Below, piece by piece: positions 8,099-18,335 of a DNA stretch of 64,000 nucleotides. Position 1 is the stretch's first letter; every line of letters begins with the position of its first letter. Under the pieces are notes generated by a model. It was not told the DNA's origin. It saw only the letters and a program-made list of their open reading frames with translations, and did no database searches. This DNA is from Stappia sp. 28M-7 (GTDB lineage Bacteria > Pseudomonadota > Alphaproteobacteria > Rhizobiales > Stappiaceae): positions 1,302,001 to 1,366,000 of the forward strand of contig NZ_JACMIA010000001.1 in NCBI RefSeq assembly GCF_014252955.1, read 5' to 3'. Both the position numbers and the translations under genes were made by a program.

Positions 8099-9799
8099 TC
8101 AGGTGTTGGCCCCGGCCATGTGACGCGCGGCGATATAGCCGAAGGTGATTGCCGGGCCGAGGGTGATGCCGCCGCCCGGATAGTTGCCGCCCATGATGCT
8201 GAGCGCATCGTTGCCGGCGGCATAAAGGCCGGTAATCGGCCGGCCGGCCTCGTCCAGAACGCGGGCATTCTCGTCGGTCTTGAGACCGGCAAAGGTGCCC
8301 AGATCCCCGATCACCAGCTTGACCGCGTAGAACGGACCGTTCTCGACCGGCGCGACGCAGGGGTTGGGCTGGTGCTCCGGATCGCCGAGCGAGCGGTTGT
8401 AGGAGGTCGAACCCTTGTGGAACTCCGGGTCCTCGCCCTTGCGCGCATGCTCGTTGAAGGTGGCGACGGTCCGCTCGAGCTGCGCCCCGTCCGCGCCGAT
8501 CTTCTCGGCGAGCTCGCGCAGGCTCTTGCCCTCGAACAGGTAGCCGGAGCGGATCAGGCCGCGATAGGGCACCGGCGCTGGCTTGACGAAGCCGAGGCCG
8601 TATTTGCGCAGCGTCTTGTGGTCGGCGATGAAGTAGGCGCAGATCTCGCCGCCCTCGGCCTCGCAGGCCTTGCGCATCGCCTGGCAGAAGTCGTGGTAGG
8701 AATCCGCCTCGTTGACGAAGCGCTTGCCCGACCGGGTCACCGCGATGACGCCGGGCTTGGACCGGTCGACGAAATGCGGGAAGACGCCCAGTGTGCCGTC
8801 GCGGCGCGGGGGACGCGAGACCGGCACCCAGGCCGCGTTGTTGGGCAGGTCGTCCTTGATGGCGGCACCCACTGCCGAGCCGAGGCGCAGACCGTCGCCG
8901 GTGTTGCCGGGAGGCGCCGGCGAGACGTGCTCGTGGCCGGACGGGGAATGCGGAAACAGCTCCTTGCGGCGTACCGCGTCCTGCGGGAAGCCGCCGGCCG
9001 CCAGCACCACGCCCTTGCGCGCGGTGACTTCCACCGGACCTTCCGCCGTGTCGACGATGGCACCGGTGACGGTGCCGTTCTCGTTGCGCAGCAGTTCGCG
9101 CACGCCGGCACGGGTCCAGATCGGCACGTTCATGTCGAAGCAGGACTTGGCGAGCCGCGCGACCAGCGCATTGCCGTTGACCAGGCGCATCGGCCGGCCG
9201 TGGAAGGCCATGTCCTTGAGGAACTTGATGAACAGCTTGGCGACATAGAAGGCCGAGATCGGCGACTTGGTGACGCGGAAGAAGTGCAGAAGCTCCTTGC
9301 CCGAGCCGATCATCATGCCGAGGAAGGTGATCTCGGCGAGCGGCGGGCGAAGGCGGCGGATCTCCTTGCCGAGCTCCCGCCCGTCGAAGGGGCGGGCGAC
9401 GATGGAGCGCCCGCCCGGCATGCCGCCCGGCGCGTCGGGATGATAGTCGGCGAAGGTCGGGCCGAGGTCGAACTGCAGCGAGGTCTTCTCCTCGAAGAAC
9501 TCGACCGCCTTCGGACCGGCCTCCAGGAAGGCGTCGACACGGGCCGGATCGAAGAAGTCGCCCGCTTCGTGCTCGAGATAGGTGCGGGCCTTCTCGGGCG
9601 AATCCTCGACGCCGGCGCGCTTGGCCGGGGCATTGCAGGGTACCCACATCCACCCGCCGGAGCGGGCGGTGGTGCCGCCGAAGACCGGCTCCTTCTCCAC
9701 CACCAGGACATCGAGCCGGCGGTGGGCGGCCGATACGGCGCTGGCGAGGCCGCCGGCGCCCGATCCGACGACGAGAACGTCGCAGCTGTGCTTTTTCAT
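8099..9799 (-). CDS. FAD-dependent oxidoreductase, 3-ketosteroid dehydrogenase/fumarate reductase-like
   Basis: A 566-residue flavoprotein. The N-terminus has the FAD dinucleotide motif (DVLVVGSGAGGLASAVSAA) and the family hallmark FGGTTARSGGWMWVP. The C-terminus has GLYAAGNDALSIMGGNYPG and GITLGPAITFGYIAARH, which close the FAD site. Length and motifs match the KSTD/FrdA-like family, whose members dehydrogenate steroids or reduce enoates. The start at 9799 has AAGGAA upstream. The gene lies between an SDR gene and a transporter gene in one operon, suggesting a small catabolic pathway for a cyclic or dicarboxylic compound. The true substrate is unknown. Confidence 0.88.
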   Translation of the reverse strand: MKKHSCDVLVVGSGAGGLASAVSAAHRRLDVLVVEKEPVFGGTTARSGGWMWVPCNAPAKRAGVEDSPEKARTYLEHEAGDFFDPARVDAFLEAGPKAVEFFEEKTSLQFDLGPTFADYHPDAPGGMPGGRSIVARPFDGRELGKEIRRLRPPLAEITFLGMMIGSGKELLHFFRVTKSPISAFYVAKLFIKFLKDMAFHGRPMRLVNGNALVARLAKSCFDMNVPIWTRAGVRELLRNENGTVTGAIVDTAEGPVEVTARKGVVLAAGGFPQDAVRRKELFPHSPSGHEHVSPAPPGNTGDGLRLGSAVGAAIKDDLPNNAAWVPVSRPPRRDGTLGVFPHFVDRSKPGVIAVTRSGKRFVNEADSYHDFCQAMRKACEAEGGEICAYFIADHKTLRKYGLGFVKPAPVPYRGLIRSGYLFEGKSLRELAEKIGADGAQLERTVATFNEHARKGEDPEFHKGSTSYNRSLGDPEHQPNPCVAPVENGPFYAVKLVIGDLGTFAGLKTDENARVLDEAGRPITGLYAAGNDALSIMGGNYPGGGITLGPAITFGYIAARHMAGANT

Positions 9800-9828
9800 T
9801 GATGCAATTCCTTGAAAGACGGGGCGGG

Positions 9829-10581
9829 TCAGGCCGCCAGATAGCCGCCGTCGACGGGCAGGATGGTGCCGGTCACGTAGCTGGACATGTCTGAGACGAG
9901 GAACAGGACAGGGCCGACGAGCTCGTCCGGCTGGCCGGTCCGCCCGAGCGGGGTGTGGGCCATGAACTTGCCGATGGCGGCATCGTTTCCGCGCGTGTGC
10001 TCGGTCATCGGAGTGTCGATGACGCCGGGGGCGATGGCATTCACCCTGACGCCGCGCGGGGCGAACTCGTGGGCCAGTGCCTTGGTGAGCTGGCCGACCG
10101 CGCCCTTGCTGGCGATATAGGCGGAGATGCCGAAGCCGGCGGACAGCGACATGATCGAGGCAAGGTTGACGATTCGCCCGCCCGTCGCCTCCAGCTGCGC
10201 CGCATAGGCCAGCACCATGTTGCGCGGCCCGTCGACATTGACGCGGAACGTCTGGTCCCACTCGCTTTCGAAGCCGGGATCGCCGAAGCGGTGCCGCTTC
10301 AGGATGCCGGCATTGTTCACCAGGATGCGGGCATCGCCCAGCTCCGCGCGGGTCTTCTCGGCAAAGGCGCGGGCGGACTGAAGGTCCGACACGTCGCACT
10401 GCGCGCTCAGAGATTTCACGCCCGCCTCGGCGGCAAGAGCGGCCGTTTCCGCGGCGGCGTCGGCGTTGATGTCGCAGACCGCGACATGTGCGCCGGCCCT
10501 TGCGAGACCCAGCGCAATCGCCCGGCCGTTGCCCTGTCCCGCGCCCGTCACGATGGCGACGGAGCCCTCAACTCCAATCAT
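9829..10581 (-). CDS. SDR family oxidoreductase
   Basis: A classical 250-residue short-chain dehydrogenase: TGAGQGNGRAIA for cofactor binding, NNAG in ILVNNAGIL, the catalytic Ser in NLASIMSLS, YIASK for YxxxK and the terminal TGTILPVDGGYLA. It is the first gene of the minus-strand operon with the flavoprotein and DMT transporter, 29 bp upstream of the flavoprotein start. It is divergent from the TRAP operon; the shared 169-bp region has an AT-rich palindrome that may be the operator. Confidence 0.92.
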   Translation of the reverse strand: MIGVEGSVAIVTGAGQGNGRAIALGLARAGAHVAVCDINADAAAETAALAAEAGVKSLSAQCDVSDLQSARAFAEKTRAELGDARILVNNAGILKRHRFGDPGFESEWDQTFRVNVDGPRNMVLAYAAQLEATGGRIVNLASIMSLSAGFGISAYIASKGAVGQLTKALAHEFAPRGVRVNAIAPGVIDTPMTEHTRGNDAAIGKFMAHTPLGRTGQPDELVGPVLFLVSDMSSYVTGTILPVDGGYLAA

Positions 10582-10595
10582 GGGCCTCTCCCTAA

Positions 10596-10612
10596 ATTAG
10601 TATATTGCTAAT
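10596..10612. promoter_or_regulatory. Candidate operator palindrome in the divergent SDR/TRAP promoter region
   Basis: An AT-rich 17-bp imperfect palindrome, ATTAG-TATATTG-CTAAT, sits about 15 bp upstream of the SDR start and 138 bp upstream of the TRAP binding-protein start, in an otherwise GC-rich region. It is placed where a regulator could control both divergent units, and the IclR protein encoded at 6377 is one candidate. The palindrome is seen directly; the role is inferred. Confidence 0.4.
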
Positions 10613-10750
10613 CCGTTTGATTATAGATAACACTTGAGTTAGGCAAGCGGGAGGTTGAAAAAAGCCCACCGCTCGGCCGGGAGGCCGCCGGACGGTGCGG
10701 CAGAAAAATCAAGAGACGCCCTGGATCGGGGCGCGTTTAGGGAGGTCCTG

Positions 10751-11782
10751 ATGAAAGCACGGCTCGCATCCGCTGCTCTGGCAGCCACCATGCTCACTGC
10801 TGCTCCGGCGCTCGCCGACAGCTACGACCTGCAGAGCGTTTTCGGCCTGCAGGTGCCCTCGATCGGTCAGAGCCCGGTCAAGTGGGCCGAGCGTGTCAAG
10901 CTGATGACCGACGGTGCCATCGACATTAAGGTGCATGGCGCGGGCGATTTCGTGCCGCCGTTCGAAGTGTTCGAGGCGGTCAGCACCGGCGCGATCCCGA
11001 TGGGCTTCGACTGGATCGGCTACTGGGCAAGCTCCATTCCCGTCGCCAACCTCGTGGGCTCCATGCCTTTCGGCCCGACCCCGGACGTGGCGCTCGGCTG
11101 GATGTTCGAGGGCGGCGGTCTGGAGATCATCCAGAAGGCCTATGACCCGCATGGCGTGAAGATTATCCCGTGCCATCTCGTCGTGCCGGAGGCCGGCGGC
11201 TGGTTCAACAAGCAGATCAACACGCCCGAGGACTTCAAGGGCCTCAATATGCGCATCGCCGGCCTCGGCGGTCAGGCGCTGGCTCGTCTGGGCGCCAACA
11301 CCCAGCTCGTGCCGGCCGGCGAGATCTTCGTGTCGCTCGAGACCGGCCGCATCGACGCGACCGAGTTCTCCGCGCCGCAGCTCGACATCGGCTTCGGCTT
11401 CGAGAAGGTCGCCAAGACCTACTACTTCCCGGGCTGGCACCAGCCGTCGAGCTGGGACTCCATCATCGTCAACATGGATGTGTGGAACGGCTTCACCGAA
11501 GGCCAGCAGCAGATCATGATCGAGGCCTGCAAGGCCAACATCGCCGCCAATCTCGGTGACCAGATCCACCAGCAGGCCGTGGCGATCGGCAAGATCCGCG
11601 ACGCCGGCGTCGAGATCAAGCGCTTCCCCGACGAGGTTCTGGTGGCGCTGCGTGCCGCCTCCCAGGAAGTGATGGCCGAGGAAGCCGCCAAGGATCCGAT
11701 CTTCAAGGAGGCTCTCGACTCGCTCAACGCCTATATCGAGCGCGTCGGCGAGTGGGGCGAGCTGCAGGCTCTGCCGCGCTGA
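10751..11782 (+). CDS. TRAP transporter substrate-binding protein, TakP/DctP family
   Basis: A 343-residue periplasmic binding protein. The first 22 residues are a signal peptide ending in APALA. The body has the TakP-like pattern: a GGWFNKQI segment, LNMRIAGLGGQALARLG carrying the conserved ligand-binding Arg, and VAKTYYFPGWHQPSSWD. Proteins of this branch bind 2-oxo acids or related carboxylates. The ATG at 10751 follows GGAGG by five bases. The small and large membrane subunits follow directly, so the three genes make a complete tripartite transporter. Confidence 0.92.
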   Translation: MKARLASAALAATMLTAAPALADSYDLQSVFGLQVPSIGQSPVKWAERVKLMTDGAIDIKVHGAGDFVPPFEVFEAVSTGAIPMGFDWIGYWASSIPVANLVGSMPFGPTPDVALGWMFEGGGLEIIQKAYDPHGVKIIPCHLVVPEAGGWFNKQINTPEDFKGLNMRIAGLGGQALARLGANTQLVPAGEIFVSLETGRIDATEFSAPQLDIGFGFEKVAKTYYFPGWHQPSSWDSIIVNMDVWNGFTEGQQQIMIEACKANIAANLGDQIHQQAVAIGKIRDAGVEIKRFPDEVLVALRAASQEVMAEEAAKDPIFKEALDSLNAYIERVGEWGELQALPR

Positions 11783-11881
11783 TCTCCCTGATTTCTCGGA
11801 AAAAGAACGGAGCGGACGGCATCCTCATGAAGGGTGCCGTCCTTTCGCAATGATACGCCGCGCAAGCCTACGGAGGTCGCC

Positions 11882-12456
11882 GTGTCCGAACTGAGCCGCA
11901 AGGCGGGGGAGGTTCTCGCTTTCCCCGGCAAGATCGTCGGATGGCTGGTGCTGCCGCTGATCCTGTCCGTCTGCGCAGGGGTGCTCGCCGCCAAGCTCGG
12001 CGTCAATCGCCTCGCCGACTGGGGCGCCAGCATCCCGCTGTTCGACGCCGGCATCACCGTCAACACGCTGCTCGACCTGCAATGGCATGTCTTCGCGCTG
12101 GTGGTGCTGTTCGGCGGGGTCTACGCCTATCGCGATCGCAGCCATGTGAGCGTCGACTTCCTCGCCGCGAACTTCTCGCCCCGCACCCGGGCCATCGTCG
12201 ATCTGGTCTGCGACCTCATCTTCCTGTTGCCCTTCTGCGCCATCGTGGTCTGGTTCGGCACGCGCTTTGCCCACCGCGCCTATGTGACGGGCGAGGGCTC
12301 GACCTATGGCGGCATGATCGACCGCTGGATGATCAAGGCCTGCATCCCGATCGCCTTCTCGCTGCTGGGGCTTGCGGCGGTGAACCGCATCATCGGCACC
12401 CTGATCGGACTGGTGCGCGGCGACTTTTCTTCTGCCAAGAACAGGACCGGCTCGTG

Positions 12457-12457
<1 letters not shown>
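11882..12457 (+). CDS. TRAP transporter small permease subunit (DctQ type)
   Basis: A 191-residue protein with four hydrophobic segments, as expected for the small TRAP membrane subunit that couples the binding protein to the large channel. A GTG start at 11882 is preferred because GGAGG lies about 5 bp upstream; an ATG at 11834 in the same frame is possible. The stop overlaps the first base of the large subunit's ATG (TGATG). The sequence YRDRSHVSVDFLA matches the conserved cytoplasmic segment of DctQ proteins. Confidence 0.88.
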
Positions 12458-13797
<1,340 letters not shown>

Positions 13798-13804
13798 CCG
13801 TCAA

Positions 13805-13827
13805 GCCGCCGCCCGCAGGGCGGTGGC
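13805..13827 (+). terminator. Hairpin after TRAP operon, possible terminator
   Basis: A 10-bp stem (GCCGCCGCCC / GGGCGGTGGC, one G-T pair) with a GCA loop starts 8 bp after the TRAP large-subunit stop. No T-run follows, so if it terminates transcription it is not a classical intrinsic terminator. Confidence 0.4.
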
Positions 13828-14290
13828 CGGACCATTCCTCCCAAGCCGCCGGACCGGCGCTTCCGTCCTTGCACGGAAGCCGCTCGTCCGGCGTGGTCCG
13901 TTCTGGGGGAGGAACTGCGTCAGTGGTGGGGTGATCCTGCGTATCCGGCATGCCTGGCCGTGTGCCGGGGCTTCCTTCGGCACAATAAGTCCGGCGCGTG
14001 CGCCCGGCAGCGAGATCTTGTTCCGAATAGATCCGTATATATTGCGCGGATGGGGCTTATTTATTCTGATTTGGCGCAGGTTCCGCAGTTGGATATCCTT
14101 GTAAATTGTTGCAGATATGTGTGTTGCCTCCCGGTTTTCTGAGCTGATACGGGGTAATTTTCATAAAATTTTATATGGTATTATTTAAAAATCCAGCCAT
14201 GATGAGCCTGCTTGCACCTCATTCATGGATTGTTGATAAGTTGTCGGTCTATATTTTGAAACGTTTACTTATTGCAGGCATACTCGGCGC
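13828..14290. other. Gene-free, partly AT-rich intergenic region before the diguanylate cyclase
   Basis: About 460 bp without a convincing gene. The first half is GC-rich like the genome. From about 14020 to 14290 the sequence becomes strikingly AT-rich, with runs such as TTTTCATAAAATTTTATATGG around 14158. It probably holds the promoter and a long leader of the diguanylate cyclase gene. The short open frames here (93 and 60 codons) have no recognisable features. Confidence 0.5.
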
Positions 14291-17200
14291 ATGAGCTCGA
14301 TGATCCTCGACGTGCTGCCCGACAATGAAGAGAGCCGGCTACAGGCGCTGCACCGCCTTGGCATTCTGCATTCCGGGCGCTCGGTGGAGTTTGACGCGTT
14401 GGTCGAGACCGCCGCGTCGGTGTTCGGCTGCCCTGTCGCGCTTGTGAGTTTCGTCGACGAGCGCGAGCAGTGGTTCAAGGCCCGGCACGGCCTGGAGCTG
14501 GAGCGGACGCCGAGAAGCGCGGCCATGTGCCGTCACACCATTCTGCAGTCCGATCTGCTGGTCGTTCCCGATCTTGCAGACGATCCGCGGTTCCATCGCG
14601 ATCTGCTGGTAACCGAGGCGCCGCACTTTCGCTTCTACGCCGGTTACCCGCTGTCGATCGACGGCGTCCATCGTCTCGGTTCGCTGTGCGTGTTCGATAC
14701 CCGGCCGCGCGATCCCACGCCCGAGCAGCTGCAAGTGCTGCGTCACCTCGGCGCTGCCGCAGACGGGCTGATCCGCGCCTATGCGGCACAGGCGGAAGCT
14801 GCGAGCCTGCGCGAGACCGCGGAGCGCCAGCAGGCGCTGGTGCAGACCCAGTCGCAACTGATCGCCCAGACCACCAGCATTTCCGGCGTCGGGGGCTGGG
14901 AACTCGATCTGGACCAGGACCGCCTGTTGTGGACCGATCAGGTCCGCCGCTTGCTCGAGGTTGATGACGACTACGTTCCGGACATGAAGAAGGCGCTCTG
15001 CTTCTTCCTGCCCGAGGCACGGGGCGATCTGCGCCGCGCGGTCGACGATGCACGGCTCAAGGGTTTCCCGTTCAGCCTGGAGTTGCCGGCGCGCACCGCG
15101 ACGGGGCGGGAGCGCTGGGTGCGCCTTGCCGGCAGGCCGCTTGCGCGCGACGACAGGGTCGTGCGTATCGTCGGGGCCATCCGCGACGTTACCGACCGCA
15201 AGATGGCCGAGATCCGGCTGCAGCATTCCGAGGCGCTCTACCGCACGACACTCCTGTCCCTGTCCGAAGGCGTGGTCGTCGTCGATCCGGAAGGGCGGGT
15301 CCTGTCGCACAATCCGGCCGCCCTTGCCATGCTCGGTCTGAAAGGGCGCAAGATCACCGGCGTCTCTCTTGCCGCGCTCGATCTCGATTTCATCGACAAG
15401 GGGCATGACGGCGCCCGGCTCGGCAACCTGCTTGCCAGGGGCGCGGAAGATCCGGCGAGCCTGTCCAGCACCATCGCGGGCCTCACCTTGGCCGATGGCG
15501 GCCTGCGCTGGCTGAACCTCAATGCGGTAGCCTTCACGAGTCCTGTCGAGGGCGCGGGCGGCGGCGTGGTGATCTCCCTCACCGACGTCACCAAGACAGT
15601 GCGCCAGGCCATGACCATCGAGGGCGTGTTCCAGAACTATCCCGGCGCGGTCGTCTACTTCGACCAGGATCTCGTCGTTGCCGGCTGGAACAAGACATTC
15701 GAGAAACTGCTGGATGTGTCGGCCGACTATCTCGCGGGCCGCCCGTCTCTCGCCGATTATGTGCTGATGAATGCGGAGCGCGGCGAATATGGCGAAGGCG
15801 ATCCGCAGGAGCTTGCCCGTGACCGGCTGAAGGCCATCCTCGGCGGCCGCGAGCACGGCTACGAGCGCAGCCGCCCCAATGGCGACATGCTGGAGATCCG
15901 CGGCACCTTCCTGCCCGGCGGCGGACTGCTGTCCACCTTCACCGACATTTCCGACCGCAAGCGGATCGAGCGGCAGCTGATCGAGAAGGAGCGGCTGGCC
16001 CGCGAGCGCTCGGACGAACTGGGCGCCGTGCTTGCCAACATGAACCAGGGCGTCAGCGTCTTCGACCGGAAGGGGCGCCTCACCCTGTGGAACGAGCAAT
16101 ATGCCGTCCTGTTCGGGCTGGAAGACGGCGGCCATAGCCATGCCGGCCGGAAGCTGCCCGAGCTGATATCGGCGACCAATGTCGACATCCCCTCGCAGGA
16201 TGCCGTGGATGCCCGCGTGGCGCAGATCATGCGGCAGCTGTCTGCCGGCGAGACGGTACGCTCGATGTTCCGCGTGCGCTCCGGTCGGATCATCTCGACC
16301 GTCCACGCCCCGCTGCCCGATGGCGGCTGGGTCGGCACCCATGAGGATGTCACGGAGCGGGAGCGGGCGGCGAACAAGGTGCTACACGCGGCCCGCCACG
16401 ACACGCTGACCGGCCTTGCCAACCGCACCTATCTCAACGAGCAGCTGCAGAAGCTGGTCGCCAGCGGGACGTCGGACCAGCCCTGTCTCGGCATCCTGAT
16501 GCTGATCGATCTCGACCGGTTCAAGCCGGTCAACGATGCGCTCGGCCACAATGCCGGTGATCAGCTGCTGTGCGAGGTGGCCAGCCGGCTGCGGCGCTGC
16601 GCGCGGGAAAACGACTTCGTCGCCCGTGTCGGCGGCGACGAGTTCGCGATCCTTCTGTCCTGCGAGCCGGACCGCACCAGTCCGTCCGACCTTGCCGAGG
16701 CGGTGGCCGAGCGGATCCTGACCGCGATTTCCGGACGGTTTTCCATCGATGGCAGCAGCGTCCAGATCGGCGCCAGCATCGGCATTGCGCCGGTCCTGCC
16801 GGGCGCCGACCTGTCGGAGCTGATGCGCCAGGCGGACGCCGCGCTCTACGAGGTGAAGAACCAGGGGCGGAACGGCTTCCGCGCCTATCTGCCTGCGGGC
16901 AGCGCGCCGAAGGCGGTCGCGGATCAGGACAATGCCACCGTGGTCTGGCCGGCCTTTGCCTCGGCGGGCGTGGAAGCGCGCGCCAATGCGATGCACGGGG
17001 GCGCCCGCGTCCAGTATCAGCCCATCTTCTGCCTGCGCAGCCGCAGGCTTTGCGGCTATCAGGTTCTGCAGCCCGGGTCCGGCCAGGGCGGGACGCCCGG
17101 CGATGGCCCGCAGGAAACGGCTGCACTGGAAAGCGCAACCGCCGCCTTGCTGCGCGAGGTCTTCAAGGCTGCCGCACGCAGCCCCGACGATCAGAAGATC

Positions 17201-17680
17201 GCGCTGTCCTTGAGCGTGCGCCAGTTCGGTCTCGAGACGCTCGCCTCTATCGTCGAGAACGAGATCGACATTGCCGGTATCGCGCCGGAGCGCATCCACC
17301 TGCAGGTGGCCGACAGCTATTTCCTGGTCAATTCCTTCGCGGCAATGCGTCAGTTCGAGGCGCTGCGCGCCGTCGGCGTTCGGATGGTTCTCGACCGTTT
17401 CGGCTCCGACTCGGCCTCGCTCCAGCTCCTCGGCCGCTTCCGCTTCGATTCCCTGCGCATCGATCGCAGCGCCCTGCACGACATCCTGGCGGGCGAGCGC
17501 GGCGAGACGGTGATCCGCGCGCTTGTCGCCGTTGCCGAGACGTTCGATGTCGCTGTCGATGTCGACGGCGTCGACAGCGAGGAGGTGGCGCAACTGCTGC
17601 TGGCCTCCGGCTGCATCCAGGGGCAGGGCGGGCTTTTCGGGTCGCCCGGTCCCATCGAGGCCTTCCTCTCCGTCGCCTGA
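14291..17680 (+). CDS. GAF/PAS sensor diguanylate cyclase with degenerate EAL domain
   Basis: A 1129-residue signalling protein. An N-terminal GAF domain (about 17-165) is followed by four PAS-like segments (about 195-690), a GGDEF domain (about 700-860) and an EAL-like domain (about 900-1125). The cyclase domain looks active: RVGGDEF near residue 780 is intact and is preceded by RxxD (REND) five residues upstream, the product-inhibition I-site. The EAL part lacks the catalytic signature: the EAL motif reads YQV and the second Asp of the DDFG motif is Arg (LDRFG). It therefore probably makes c-di-GMP and uses the EAL part for binding or regulation. No hydrophobic segments are seen, so it is cytoplasmic. 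Confidence 0.92.
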   Translation: MSSMILDVLPDNEESRLQALHRLGILHSGRSVEFDALVETAASVFGCPVALVSFVDEREQWFKARHGLELERTPRSAAMCRHTILQSDLLVVPDLADDPRFHRDLLVTEAPHFRFYAGYPLSIDGVHRLGSLCVFDTRPRDPTPEQLQVLRHLGAAADGLIRAYAAQAEAASLRETAERQQALVQTQSQLIAQTTSISGVGGWELDLDQDRLLWTDQVRRLLEVDDDYVPDMKKALCFFLPEARGDLRRAVDDARLKGFPFSLELPARTATGRERWVRLAGRPLARDDRVVRIVGAIRDVTDRKMAEIRLQHSEALYRTTLLSLSEGVVVVDPEGRVLSHNPAALAMLGLKGRKITGVSLAALDLDFIDKGHDGARLGNLLARGAEDPASLSSTIAGLTLADGGLRWLNLNAVAFTSPVEGAGGGVVISLTDVTKTVRQAMTIEGVFQNYPGAVVYFDQDLVVAGWNKTFEKLLDVSADYLAGRPSLADYVLMNAERGEYGEGDPQELARDRLKAILGGREHGYERSRPNGDMLEIRGTFLPGGGLLSTFTDISDRKRIERQLIEKERLARERSDELGAVLANMNQGVSVFDRKGRLTLWNEQYAVLFGLEDGGHSHAGRKLPELISATNVDIPSQDAVDARVAQIMRQLSAGETVRSMFRVRSGRIISTVHAPLPDGGWVGTHEDVTERERAANKVLHAARHDTLTGLANRTYLNEQLQKLVASGTSDQPCLGILMLIDLDRFKPVNDALGHNAGDQLLCEVASRLRRCARENDFVARVGGDEFAILLSCEPDRTSPSDLAEAVAERILTAISGRFSIDGSSVQIGASIGIAPVLPGADLSELMRQADAALYEVKNQGRNGFRAYLPAGSAPKAVADQDNATVVWPAFASAGVEARANAMHGGARVQYQPIFCLRSRRLCGYQVLQPGSGQGGTPGDGPQETAALESATAALLREVFKAAARSPDDQKIALSLSVRQFGLETLASIVENEIDIAGIAPERIHLQVADSYFLVNSFAAMRQFEALRAVGVRMVLDRFGSDSASLQLLGRFRFDSLRIDRSALHDILAGERGETVIRALVAVAETFDVAVDVDGVDSEEVAQLLLASGCIQGQGGLFGSPGPIEAFLSVA

Positions 17681-17844
17681 CCTCTTCGCCGAACCAACTG
17701 CCGTTCTCCCCTTGTCGGGGACTGCCTGCGCGCCGCGCGCCAACTCGGCGGTTGCTTTGGCGCGTGAATTCATTAGGTAAGGGCCGAAGGCCGGTCGCCT
17801 GTTGTCGCGCCGGCCGCGGGCACAACCCAAGAGGTGGCTGATCC

Positions 17845-18282
17845 ATGCAGCAATTGAAGCTGGCGGCACTGGACGCGGAAGACCTGGCGGTGATCTCCGC
17901 GCAGGTCCAGGACGCGGTCCTGAAGGTCGGCGACATCCGCTACTATCCATCGGATCGTCATCTGGTGCTGGTCATGAACCGCTTCGCCTGGGACGGTGAG
18001 GGCGCAGGTGCCCGCGCCTCCAACGAGCGCCGCCGCGCCGCCCTGTCCTTCGCCCGGGCCGAGCGCCCGCGCGCGCAGAACATCCGCCAGGACGCCAAGG
18101 ATACGGTCCTGTCGCTGCTCGCGGTCAATTTCGTGGCCGCCGAGGAGCCGGCCGGGCGCATCGACCTGGTGTTCGCAGGCGGGGCCACGCTCTCCTTCGA
18201 CGTGGAGTGCATCGAGGCGCAGCTTGCCGATCTCGGTGCCGCCTGGGCGACCGAGCACCGTCCCAGCCACCAGATCGACTGA
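17845..18282 (+). CDS. DUF2948 family protein
   Basis: A 145-residue protein matching the alphaproteobacterial DUF2948 family (starts MQQLKLAALDAEDLAVISAQ and contains SLLAVNFV). It is typically encoded just before hisD, as here, 53 bp upstream. No catalytic motif or membrane segment is visible and the function is unknown. The short gap and common orientation suggest co-transcription with hisD. Confidence 0.88.
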   Translation: MQQLKLAALDAEDLAVISAQVQDAVLKVGDIRYYPSDRHLVLVMNRFAWDGEGAGARASNERRRAALSFARAERPRAQNIRQDAKDTVLSLLAVNFVAAEEPAGRIDLVFAGGATLSFDVECIEAQLADLGAAWATEHRPSHQID

Positions 18283-18335
18283 TCCTTATTCCGGACCTTC
18301 CGGGCGCCGCCCGGCAAACTGTGGAGCTTCCGCCC

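Noticed and set aside
8081-9802. 573-codon plus-strand frame opposite the flavoprotein gene
   Set aside because: Antisense shadow; the minus strand carries FAD-binding motifs at both ends.
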